Below, piece by piece: positions 7,623-15,069 of a stretch of DNA of 30,322 nt; positions within the stretch are counted from its first letter, which is position 1, and every line of letters begins with the position of its first letter. A program made the position numbers and the translations under genes. Source of the stretch: CAKQOE01 sp051892195 (GTDB lineage Bacteria > Bacillota > Clostridia > Peptostreptococcales > Anaerovoracaceae); assembly GCA_051892195.1 (NCBI GenBank), contig JBJFFZ010000135.1:1-30322 (forward strand). Reading direction: 5' to 3'. Below the pieces are notes generated by a model that was not told the DNA's origin, ran no database searches, and was given only the letters and a program-made list of their open reading frames with translations.

Positions 7623-8219
7623 ATGGCGCAGCTTTTTTTCAGATACAGTACCATGAATGCAGGAAAGAGCCTTGAGCTCATCAAGGTTGCATATAATTAT
7701 GAGGAACGGGGAAAACATGTTCTTGTGATGACATCCGGTCTGGATGACCGGTTTGGAAAGGCCACGGTACATTCCAGAATCGGCATGGAGCGCGAGGCAT
7801 ATCCGATTTATGACGAGACTGACATTCTTTCTGTCTTTATGCATGAGGATGCAAAGCAGCACATCGACTGTGTGCTGGTGGATGAATGCCAGTTCCTGAA
7901 AAAGCACCATGTCCAGGAGCTTGTGGAGATTGTGGACAGCTGCGAGTGTCCGGTGATGTGCTACGGCCTGAAGAATGATTTCCGCAACGAGCTGTTTGAA
8001 GGTTCCCAGTATCTGCTGGTATATGCAGACAAAATCGAGGAAATCAAAACCATCTGCTGGTGCGGAAGAAAAGCCACCATGGTGGCCAGGATACAGGACG
8101 GAAAAATCGTCCGCTCCGGAGACCAGATCGTCATCGGCGGCAGCGAAATGTACGTTTCCCTTTGCCGGAAGCATTACAACGACGGCCGGCTCAGCGGTGA
8201 TACAGGCTCCGCCGAATAA
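7623..8219 (+). CDS. tdk: Thymidine kinase (type II)
   Basis: A 198-residue cytosolic kinase that phosphorylates thymidine to dTMP in the pyrimidine salvage pathway. The P-loop reads YSTMNAGKS (8-16), followed by YNYEERGK, which is the Escherichia coli-like form of the family. The catalytic glutamate is Glu87 in VDECQFL. The C-terminal lasso and zinc site are visible as CWCGRKA (144-150) and CRKH (180-183). ATG follows AGGCGGAGAGG. The gene sits behind the decarboxylase; in several Firmicutes that decarboxylase precedes tmk (thymidylate kinase) instead. A terminator lies about 25 bases after the stop. Confidence 0.96.
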   Translation: MAQLFFRYSTMNAGKSLELIKVAYNYEERGKHVLVMTSGLDDRFGKATVHSRIGMEREAYPIYDETDILSVFMHEDAKQHIDCVLVDECQFLKKHHVQELVEIVDSCECPVMCYGLKNDFRNELFEGSQYLLVYADKIEEIKTICWCGRKATMVARIQDGKIVRSGDQIVIGGSEMYVSLCRKHYNDGRLSGDTGSAE

Positions 8220-8225
8220 ACAGAA

Positions 8226-9176
8226 TCAAAGGTTATCATTTTCGGCGCGGGATCCCTGACAGGTTCCGCGCTTTTTCAGTTCCCGGCGGATTTCGTTGAG
8301 AACGGATTTTTTGTCCAGGCTCCACAAAGGGGCCAGCAGCAGCTGGCGGGGGGCGTCTCCCGTAAGCCGGTGAATGGTAATCTCCGGGGGGATCAGCTCC
8401 AGAGCATCTGCTGCTGTTTTGATATACGTTTCCTTTTCCATGGGAACCGCAAAAGGGGGCTGGAAGGGTGCAGGGTGCAGAAATGCATGGCCAAGAGCCG
8501 TACCCTTCATAATATGAAGGAGGTGCAGCTTGATCCCGAAAATCGGTGCACTGCATACATGCTGTACCGTCTGCAGCATATCCTGAGGCGTTTCTCCCGG
8601 CAGTCCGAAGATGATGTGGGTGACTACGCGGATTCCGGCTCCGGTAAGGCGGCGGACCGTATCGTCATAAACTGCCGTACTGCAGCACCGGTTAATGGCC
8701 CTTGCGGTGTCGTCTCTTGCGGTCTGAAGCCCCAGCTCCACCCACAGAAATGTTTTCTGATTGAGCTCGGACAGAAGCTGCAGCACCTCGGGGCTGATGC
8801 AGTCCGGTCTTGTGGCAATTGCCAGACCGCAGCACAGGGGGTGCCGGAGGGCTTCTTCGTATTTTTCCCGAAGAACCGCAGCCGGTGCATAGGTGTTAGT
8901 ATAATTCTGAAAATATGCAAGACAGCGGAATTCTTTCCACTTTCCGGAAAGTATCCGGATCTGGGCATCCATCTGCTCTGTGATGGATGCGCTGCGGTCT
9001 CCGGCAAAATCTCCGGACCCCCGCTCCGAGCAGAAGATGCAGCCTTCGGATGACAGAGTTCCGTCCCGGTTGGGGCAGGTGAAGCCTCCGTCGATGGAGA
9101 GCTTGACAATCCTCTGACCGAAGGATTCTTTCAGCCAGGGACCGATTCCATTGTATCTTGCGCCGTCTTTAAACAT
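8226..9176 (-). CDS. TIGR01212-type (YhcC-like) radical SAM protein
   Basis: A 316-residue radical SAM protein. The cluster-binding cysteines are Cys34, Cys46 and Cys49 in FTCPNRDGTLSSEGCIFC, the long CX11CX2C spacing that marks the YhcC/TIGR01212 family rather than CX3CX2C. Other family motifs are YFQNYTNTYAP, GLAIATRPDC, LWVELGLQT and THIIFGLPGE. Members have been linked to tRNA or rRNA modification or heat-shock-related roles, but the reaction is not firmly known to me. ATG (complement of 9174-9176) is preceded on the minus strand by AAAGGACGGGAATT. It is the only minus-strand gene in the window and is convergent with tdk (six bases apart) and divergent from queH. Confidence 0.92.
   Translation of the reverse strand: MFKDGARYNGIGPWLKESFGQRIVKLSIDGGFTCPNRDGTLSSEGCIFCSERGSGDFAGDRSASITEQMDAQIRILSGKWKEFRCLAYFQNYTNTYAPAAVLREKYEEALRHPLCCGLAIATRPDCISPEVLQLLSELNQKTFLWVELGLQTARDDTARAINRCCSTAVYDDTVRRLTGAGIRVVTHIIFGLPGETPQDMLQTVQHVCSAPIFGIKLHLLHIMKGTALGHAFLHPAPFQPPFAVPMEKETYIKTAADALELIPPEITIHRLTGDAPRQLLLAPLWSLDKKSVLNEIRRELKKRGTCQGSRAENDNL
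8245..8276 (+). terminator. tdk terminator lying inside the convergent radical SAM gene
   Basis: GCGCGGGATC (8245-8254) pairs with GGTTCCGCGC (8262-8271) over ten base pairs, two being G-T pairs, with a seven-base loop, followed by TTTTT. On the plus strand it ends tdk. It occupies codons near the 3' end of the minus-strand gene. Confidence 0.8.
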
Positions 9177-9347
9177 AATTCCCGTCCTTTTTTCTGTGCC
9201 CCGGGGGCCGCCTGCAAAATCAGGCTCCTTCCATTTTGTGCGGTTGCCTGCTATCCGGAATTATTGTATCATAAGAAAAGCGCAAAGGCACGGGAATGAA
9301 ACAGAACACGCAGTATTAAAGGGCCGTGCCTGAAATGAGGCAGATTC

Positions 9348-9995
9348 ATGAATCACACAGATCTGAAAGAAAAAGAGGAAACAACAGAAATACGGCCGTC
9401 CCTGCTGCTTCACAGCTGCTGCGGACCATGCAGCACAGCGGTGATCGAGCGGCTGAAGGACCGGTACGATCTGACGGTTTATTTTTACAATCCAAATATT
9501 ACAAATGAAGGCGAATACCAAAAGCGGCTGGCTGCCCAGAAACAGTTTCTCCTGGCATACAACAAAACCCTTCCGGAGGATCAGCAGATCCGGCTCATGG
9601 AAGGGGACTATGATCCGGAGAACTATCTTCTGGCAGTCCGGGGACTGGAAGAGGAGCCGGAAAACGGCGACCGCTGCACCAGGTGCTTTGAGGTGCGCAT
9701 GAAAAAGACTGCACAGATGGCCCAGGAGCTTGGCATAGACGTTTTTGCCACCACCCTGTCCGTAAGCCCTCACAAGAGCACCCCTAAGATCAATGCCATC
9801 GGTTATGCTTTAGCGGAGCAGTACGCCCCGGCATTTCTTGACGAAAGCTTTAAAAAAAAGGATGGCTTCCGCCGTTCTACAGAGCTGTCAAAGGAATACG
9901 GACTGTACCGGCAGAACTATTGCGGGTGTATTTTTTCGGAGCGCCCCGGAGCAGGAGCGGAGGACCCTTCCATGGAAAGAAGGCTTGAACCGTGA
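9348..9995 (+). CDS. queH: Epoxyqueuosine reductase QueH
   Basis: A 215-residue QueH (formerly DUF208), which carries out the last step of queuosine synthesis by reducing epoxyqueuosine in tRNA to queuosine; it is a non-homologous substitute for QueG. Conserved cysteines are seen at 24, 25 and 28 (HSCCGPCST), 110 and 113 (DRCTRCFEVR), and 192 and 194 (YCGCIFS), expected to bind an iron-sulfur cluster and a second metal. FYNPNI and the ATTLSVSPHKS motif are typical. ATG has only a weak GAGG upstream. The spacer 9177-9347 has an eight-base-pair repeat AGGCACGG/CCGTGCCT (9286-9331) that could form a stem before queH. The stop overlaps the GTG start of priA. Confidence 0.94.
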   Translation: MNHTDLKEKEETTEIRPSLLLHSCCGPCSTAVIERLKDRYDLTVYFYNPNITNEGEYQKRLAAQKQFLLAYNKTLPEDQQIRLMEGDYDPENYLLAVRGLEEEPENGDRCTRCFEVRMKKTAQMAQELGIDVFATTLSVSPHKSTPKINAIGYALAEQYAPAFLDESFKKKDGFRRSTELSKEYGLYRQNYCGCIFSERPGAGAEDPSMERRLEP

Positions 9996-12004
9996 AATAT
10001 GTAAAAGTTGCGGTAGACAACATCAGCGACCACACAGACAGCCTGTACACCTACGTCTGCGAGGATCCTTCGGTTCAGCCGGGATCTGTGGTGCGGGTGC
10101 CCTTCGGCAAGGGAAACAGGCTGCTGACCGGATACGTCTTTTCTGTGTCTGATGAAAACACGGAAAATATCCCCCGGCTCAAAAAGGTCCGGGAAATTCT
10201 GCAGGACTACACGCTGCCGGAGGATCTCATTTCCATCTGCAGCTGGATGAAGGAACAGTACGTGTGCCGCTATATGGACGGCATCCGCTGTGTAATTCCT
10301 CCGGGAGCACCGGCCAAAAGAGGAAAGCGGAAGGATCCCTGGGAAAACGCAGAAATCACGCACCAGGAACCCCCGGAGCTGACCCCGGAGCAGCGCGCTG
10401 CGCTGGACACAATTTCTCCATATATAATGGAAGAAAAGAATCAGACCTTTCTGGTGAACGGAGTGACCTCCAGCGGAAAAACAGAGCTGTACATGAGGAT
10501 CACCCGGCAGGTTCTGGACCAGGGAAAAAGTGTGATCATCCTGGTGCCGGAGATTTCTCTGACTCCCCAGACCATTACCAGATTTATGAGCCGTTTCGGA
10601 AGCCATGAAATTGCAGTGCTGCACAGCAAGCTGACAAAAGGGCAGCGGTACGATCAGTGGATCAGGGTCAGAAACGGCGGAGCAAGGATTCTCATCGGAG
10701 CCCGTTCCGGAGTATTTGCTCCCTTTGAGAATCTGGGGGCTGTGATTATGGACGAGGAGCACGAAGCATCCTATAAGTCCGATATGACTCCAAAATACGA
10801 CGCCATTGAGGTGGCAGCGCAGCGCTGCCGCATGCATGGAGGAATTCTTGTTCTTGGCAGTGCAACCCCTTCGGTTGTTTCCGAATTTCGGGCAAGAAAC
10901 GGCATGTATAAGGAAGTCTTTCTCAGAAAACGATATAATCTGACGCCCCTTCCGGAGGTGACCGTGGCAGATATGCGCCAGGAACTGAAGTCTGGAAACC
11001 GGAGCATCTTCAGCCGCGCCCTTTACGGGAAGATTCAGAACTGCCTTGCGCAGAAGCGGCAGGTGATCCTGTTTCTGAACCGGAGAGGGTACTCTTCCTT
11101 TGTGTCCTGCAGAACCTGCGGTTATGTGCTGAAATGTCCCTCCTGCGATATTTCCCTGACCTATCATAAGTCCAGCAGGATGGCGGAGTGCCATTACTGC
11201 GGAAGGAAGCTGCCGGTTCCGGAGCGCTGTCCTTCCTGCGGAAGTCCTCATATCCGCCATTTCGGCATGGGCACCGAAAAGGCCGAGGAGCTGACAAGGC
11301 AGACCTTTCCTCAGGCATCGGTGGCCCGCCTGGATCTGGATACAGCGAAGAAAAAAGGAGAAGCGGAACGGATTCTGAACGGACTGCGGCGGGGAAAGAC
11401 GGATATACTCATCGGAACCCAGCTGGTGGCGAAAGGACTTGATATTGCAAATGTAGGCCTTGTGGGGATCCTTGCGGCAGATCTTTCATTGAATATTCCG
11501 GATTACCGGTCCGCAGAGCGGACGTTTCAGCTGATTGTTCAGGCTTCCGGAAGGGCAGGCAGAGGCAGCGAAAAGGGAGAGGTTGTGATTCAGACCTATG
11601 CGCCGGAGCACAATGCCATCCGCACTGCTGCAGCCAGTGACTACGAGTCCTTTTATCAGAGAGAGATCCGCATGCGGAGTCTTACAGGGTATCCGCCTTT
11701 TACCAATATTCTTCGTCTGGTTTTTTCAGGAAAGCAGGAGCGCCTGGTTCTGGGAGAAGCCATGCAGGTGTATGAAGCCCTCCGGGGGCTTGCCTGGTCG
11801 GAGGAAGGAAGTATTTTTTCCCCGCAGCCCGCATACATGGCTTTTTTAAATGAAACATGGCGATATCATGTTATAATAAAGAGCCCTGTGGATCTGACGC
11901 CCCGGTATCTGGAGGAAATACGGAAGATCAAGCAGGCAAGGACCCTGTCTGCGGAAACAGAAACCGCCATGCTTGTAGAGGTGGATCCTTACAGTTTTAC
12001 ATAA
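9992..12004 (+). CDS. priA: Primosomal protein N', replication-restart helicase (short form)
   Basis: A 670-residue superfamily 2 DNA helicase that reloads the replisome at collapsed forks. The N-terminal 3'-DNA-binding domain begins VKVAVDN. Walker A is GVTSSGKT (157-164) and Walker B DEEH (254-257). Two zinc knuckles are complete: Cys373, 376, 382, 385 and Cys400, 403, 413, 416. The motif VQASGRAGRG is also present. It is shorter than the usual 730-800 residues: after about residue 105 a basic linker (PAKRGKRKDPW) leads almost directly to the helicase, so the winged-helix region is mostly missing. The start is GTG at 9992, overlapping the queH stop by four bases. It heads the def-fmt-rsmB run, as in many Firmicutes. 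Confidence 0.95.
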   Translation: MKYVKVAVDNISDHTDSLYTYVCEDPSVQPGSVVRVPFGKGNRLLTGYVFSVSDENTENIPRLKKVREILQDYTLPEDLISICSWMKEQYVCRYMDGIRCVIPPGAPAKRGKRKDPWENAEITHQEPPELTPEQRAALDTISPYIMEEKNQTFLVNGVTSSGKTELYMRITRQVLDQGKSVIILVPEISLTPQTITRFMSRFGSHEIAVLHSKLTKGQRYDQWIRVRNGGARILIGARSGVFAPFENLGAVIMDEEHEASYKSDMTPKYDAIEVAAQRCRMHGGILVLGSATPSVVSEFRARNGMYKEVFLRKRYNLTPLPEVTVADMRQELKSGNRSIFSRALYGKIQNCLAQKRQVILFLNRRGYSSFVSCRTCGYVLKCPSCDISLTYHKSSRMAECHYCGRKLPVPERCPSCGSPHIRHFGMGTEKAEELTRQTFPQASVARLDLDTAKKKGEAERILNGLRRGKTDILIGTQLVAKGLDIANVGLVGILAADLSLNIPDYRSAERTFQLIVQASGRAGRGSEKGEVVIQTYAPEHNAIRTAAASDYESFYQREIRMRSLTGYPPFTNILRLVFSGKQERLVLGEAMQVYEALRGLAWSEEGSIFSPQPAYMAFLNETWRYHVIIKSPVDLTPRYLEEIRKIKQARTLSAETETAMLVEVDPYSFT

Positions 12005-12052
12005 ATTATTTTTGAAAAATGTCTGATTGCAGAATAAATTACGGAGGTTGTT

Positions 12053-12511
12053 ATGGCATTAAGAAATATTGTTGAATATGGAGATGAGGTTCTGAGAAAG
12101 ACCTGCCGCCCGGTACCGGAGATTACCGAAAGGATTCAGACCCTGGTGGATGATATGATCGAAACCATGCACGATGCGGAGGGTGTGGGTCTTGCGGCGC
12201 CCCAGGTAGGGGTCCTGCGGCGGATCTTTGTTGTGGATATCGGCGACGGACCCATTGTCCTGATCAATCCGGAGATTGTTGAAACTTCAGGAGAACAGAC
12301 GGACGAGGAGGGCTGCCTGAGTCTTCCGGGAAGGTGCGCTCCCGTTACCAGAGCAAATTATGTGAAGATTCGCGGTCTGGACCGGGAAGGCAATGAAGTG
12401 GAATACGAGGGCACAGAGCTTTTAGCCAGAGCCTTCCAGCACGAATACGATCATCTGGACGGCATTCTTTACATCGACCGTGCCTCCGCTGCTGCAGAAT
12501 ATGAGGAGTAA
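12053..12511 (+). CDS. def: Peptide deformylase
   Basis: A 152-residue metalloenzyme that removes the formyl group from the N-terminal methionine of new proteins at the ribosome. All three family motifs are intact: GVGLAAPQVG (44-53), EEGCLSLPG (85-93, Cys88) and HEYDHLDG (130-137), giving metal ligands Cys88, His130 and His134 and catalytic Glu131. The short length and absence of the insertion seen in type II enzymes suggest a type I form. The ATG at 12053 follows ACGGAGGTTGTT. Four bases separate its stop from the fmt start, and the end of def supplies the GAGGAG ribosome binding site of fmt. Confidence 0.97.
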   Translation: MALRNIVEYGDEVLRKTCRPVPEITERIQTLVDDMIETMHDAEGVGLAAPQVGVLRRIFVVDIGDGPIVLINPEIVETSGEQTDEEGCLSLPGRCAPVTRANYVKIRGLDREGNEVEYEGTELLARAFQHEYDHLDGILYIDRASAAAEYEE

Positions 12512-12515
12512 CCCT

Positions 12516-13457
12516 ATGAAGGATCAGCTGAAAATTGTATACATGGGAACGCCGGATTTTGCAGTTCCCCCTCTGAACATGCTTGTTTCGGAAGGATATG
12601 ATGTGCGCCTTGCAGTAACCCAGCCGGACAAGGCACGGGACCGGGGAAAGAAAGTACAGGCGACTCCTGTAAAGGCGGCTGCCCTGGCAGCCGGAATCCC
12701 AGTTGCGCAGCCGGAAAAAATAAAGAACAATCAGGATTTTATCGAAAATCTTAAGGAAATCGATCCGGATATCATCATTGTGGCCGCGTACGGAAAGATC
12801 CTTCCTCCGGAGCTCCTTGGGATTCCACGGCTGGGATGCGTCAATATTCACGCGTCCCTTCTTCCGAGATTCCGCGGCGCGGCTCCCATCAACCGAAGCA
12901 TTATGGCCGGAGATGAAAAAACCGGCGTGACCCTTATGTATATGGAAGAAGGGCTTGATACCGGGGATATGATTGCGAAAGCAGAGACAGAAACAGCAAA
13001 AAAAACTGCAGACCAGCTGCATGATGAGCTGTCGCTGATGGGGGCAGCCCTTCTGGCAGAATACCTGCCGAGGATCGCTTCCGGGGACATTGAGCCAAAG
13101 AAGCAGGACGATGCCCTTGCCTGCTACGCCCCTATGATTTCCAAGGAAGAAGGGCGTATTGACTTTGGCCTCAGCGCTTTTGCCATCGAGTGCTTTGTCC
13201 GGGGCATGCCTGCAAAGCCGGGGGCATACGCGGATTATTGCGGAGTATCCATGAAGATCCGGGGCTCTGAGGTCACGGACCGCACATCGGATGCGGCGCC
13301 GGGGACTGTGATCGGGGTGGATAAGGACAGATTTTATGTAGCCTGCGGACAGGGTGTTTTAGCAGTAACCCACATTCAGATGCCGGGCAAAAAGACTATG
13401 GCGGTTTCCGATTATCTGAAGGGAAACCGCATCGAAGAGGGGACGGTTCTGAAATAG
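12516..13457 (+). CDS. fmt: Methionyl-tRNA formyltransferase
   Basis: A 313-residue enzyme that uses 10-formyltetrahydrofolate to formylate initiator Met-tRNA, the step that def later reverses on finished proteins. The N-terminal Rossmann-like domain opens KIVYMGTPDFAV; the catalytic set is Asn110, His112 and Asp148 in NIHASLLPRFRGAAPIN and EGLDTGDM. The C-terminal tRNA-contacting barrel covers about 205-313. The start at 12516 has GAGGAG (12503-12508) eight bases upstream and gives the family's usual length; a start at 12480 would overlap def and lacks homology. A terminator-like hairpin follows the gene. Confidence 0.97.
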   Translation: MKDQLKIVYMGTPDFAVPPLNMLVSEGYDVRLAVTQPDKARDRGKKVQATPVKAAALAAGIPVAQPEKIKNNQDFIENLKEIDPDIIIVAAYGKILPPELLGIPRLGCVNIHASLLPRFRGAAPINRSIMAGDEKTGVTLMYMEEGLDTGDMIAKAETETAKKTADQLHDELSLMGAALLAEYLPRIASGDIEPKKQDDALACYAPMISKEEGRIDFGLSAFAIECFVRGMPAKPGAYADYCGVSMKIRGSEVTDRTSDAAPGTVIGVDKDRFYVACGQGVLAVTHIQMPGKKTMAVSDYLKGNRIEEGTVLK

Positions 13458-13490
13458 ACCCCATCAGACAGAATCACGTTATTTCCGCTG

Positions 13491-13525
13491 CTGCTGAACC
13501 GGATTTCCGGCCGGCAGCAGTTTTT
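13491..13525 (+). terminator. Intrinsic terminator or attenuator between fmt and rsmB
   Basis: CTGCTG-AA-CCGG (13491-13502) pairs with CCGG-CAGCAG (13511-13520), leaving an eight-base loop and a two-base bulge, then TTTTT (13521-13525). It lies immediately before the rsmB start region, so some transcription probably reads through or rsmB has another promoter. Confidence 0.65.
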
Positions 13526-13537
13526 ATGGTGAATACA

Positions 13538-14845
13538 ATGGACAAAAACAGAAAAACCGCATTTGATGCACTCCTGGAGATCGATACGAAAGGAGCATAT
13601 TCCAATATTGCAGTCAATCGTGCCATAGAAAAAAACGGACCGGAGGACCCGGCCTTTGTGCGGAATCTTGTGTACGGAGTACTGGAAAATCAGTTCTTTC
13701 TGGATCACAGACTGGCGCAGCTCATGAAGCAGCCGCTTAAGAAGGTAAATCCCAAGGCGCGGATTCTCCTCCGCCTGGGGGCATATCAGCTGGAGTTTGC
13801 CCACAGCGTTCCGGATTATGCGGCCATCAGCGAGTCTGTTGCCATTGCCAAAAAGGTCTGCCGGGGACTGGAGGGCTTTGTCAACGGCGTGCTCCGTTCC
13901 TACAGCAGAAAAGACGGAGGGTTCCGGATTCCCGATCCGTTGGCGGATCCCTGCGGGTATCTTTCTGTAAAGTATTCCTATCATCCTGACATTGCACAAA
14001 TGTGGATGGACATGTTCGGGTTTGAAGGAACGGAACGTCTCATGCAGGCAGGAAATATGGCACCGCCCCTGACCATCCGCGTCAATTCTCTGAAAACAAG
14101 CCTCCGGGAGCTTGGGTCCCTGCTTGAGGGGCTGGGCTTTCAGACGGAGCCTGCTGTTACGGGAGATGAAGAGCAGGACCAGGTGCTTCGTGATACGGCA
14201 CTGAATGTGAAGGGAACCGGGCTGATGGACTCAGAACCTTACCGGAAGGGGCTGTTTTCTGTTCAGGATATCAGCTCCATGCTGGCGGTCAATGCGCTGG
14301 ATCCGCAGCCGGGGGAAACCATGCTGGATCTGTGCGCAGCACCGGGGGGAAAGTCCTTTTATGCCGCGGAGCGCATGGAAAACCGGGGGAGAATCATTTC
14401 CTGCGACATTCATCCTCACAAGATCACATTAATGCAGGAGTCGGCAAAGAGACTGGGCATAAGCTGTGTGGAGGCAGTGGAAAACGACGGGCTGAAGCTG
14501 AACCGTGCGTGGATCGGTATGGCGGACCGCGTTTTGGTGGATGCCCCCTGTTCCGGTCTGGGGGTAGTCCGGAGAAAGCCGGAAATCAAGCTTCACACCG
14601 GGGCAGAGGCTGTTAAGGCGCTGGGGGATATTCAGCTGCAGATACTGGAAAATGCGGCGCAGTATGTCCGGCCGGGAGGAAGGCTTCTATACAGCACCTG
14701 CACCATCTCAAAGTACGAAAATGAGCATGTGACAGAAATGTTTTTAAAAAAATACAAAGACTATAAAGTTTTATTATCAAAGCAAATTTTACCAGATATT
14801 GACAACGCTGATGGCTTTTATTTTACTGCCTTTCAGCGATTTTAA
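13538..14845 (+). CDS. rsmB: 16S rRNA (cytosine-967 C5) methyltransferase RsmB
   Basis: A 435-residue SAM-dependent RNA methyltransferase that makes m5C967 in 16S rRNA. The N-terminal NusB-like helical domain covers about 1-130 (KTAFDALLEI, GAYSNIAVN, LGAYQLEF). The catalytic domain has the SAM motif LDLCAAPGGKS (264-274) and the two cysteines of the m5C family, Cys338 in DAPCSGLGV and Cys388 in STCTISKYENE. The start at 13538 has GGTGA five bases upstream and matches the family N-terminus; ATG at 13526 is in frame but sits one base after the terminator's T tract with no ribosome binding site. rlmN, which often follows rsmB in this gene order, is absent here. Confidence 0.95.
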   Translation: MDKNRKTAFDALLEIDTKGAYSNIAVNRAIEKNGPEDPAFVRNLVYGVLENQFFLDHRLAQLMKQPLKKVNPKARILLRLGAYQLEFAHSVPDYAAISESVAIAKKVCRGLEGFVNGVLRSYSRKDGGFRIPDPLADPCGYLSVKYSYHPDIAQMWMDMFGFEGTERLMQAGNMAPPLTIRVNSLKTSLRELGSLLEGLGFQTEPAVTGDEEQDQVLRDTALNVKGTGLMDSEPYRKGLFSVQDISSMLAVNALDPQPGETMLDLCAAPGGKSFYAAERMENRGRIISCDIHPHKITLMQESAKRLGISCVEAVENDGLKLNRAWIGMADRVLVDAPCSGLGVVRRKPEIKLHTGAEAVKALGDIQLQILENAAQYVRPGGRLLYSTCTISKYENEHVTEMFLKKYKDYKVLLSKQILPDIDNADGFYFTAFQRF

Positions 14846-14916
14846 CAAAATTGTAACACGAAATTAATAATTCAGAAATTTGTCTGTAAAAAATCCGCAA
14901 ACTTAAAAATGGAAAA

Positions 14917-14953
14917 AATTGGGTTTGCCATAATCCAATTCTTAAGTTATAAT
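14917..14953 (+). promoter_or_regulatory. Promoter with overlapping inverted repeat before the SLH/NlpC gene
   Basis: TTGCCA (14925-14930), a 17-base spacer and a perfect TATAAT (14948-14953). An inverted repeat AATTGG-N12-CCAATT (14917-14940) spans the -35 box and could be a repressor site. The spacer from 14846 to 14916 is AT-rich and holds nothing else I can name. Confidence 0.7.
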
Positions 14954-14961
14954 TCAGAAAG

Positions 14962-15027
14962 TGTTCAGGTCTATCGGCAGGATCACGGAAGAAATCGGCA
15001 TTCTTCAATGGTTTTAGTCCTGAAACA
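14962..15027 (+). other. Structured 5' leader of the SLH/NlpC gene
   Basis: TTCAGG (14964-14969) can pair with CCTGAA (15019-15024). Inside, GAAGAA (14988-14993) pairs with TTCTTC (15001-15006) around the loop ATCGGCA. The heptamer ATCGGCA also occurs at 14973-14979. The leader is about 110 bases. I do not see the conserved core of the c-di-AMP (ydaO) or c-di-GMP riboswitches. Confidence 0.35.
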
Positions 15028-15069
15028 GAATTTAATAAGTTGAAACCCTGGAAACGAAGGGAGCGGATT

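Noticed and set aside
9259..9296. Minus-strand promoter for the radical SAM gene
   Set aside because: TATGAT or TACAAT occur on the minus strand, but no acceptable -35 lies at 16-18 bases. A promoter is probably here, but I cannot place it.
9917..11260. Open frame of about 447 codons on the minus strand
   Set aside because: It lies opposite queH and priA, both with clear conserved motifs. It is a by-product of their codon use.
14954..15069. c-di-AMP (ydaO) or c-di-GMP riboswitch before the NlpC/P60 gene
   Set aside because: The leader is too short for ydaO, and the conserved cores of both classes are not seen.
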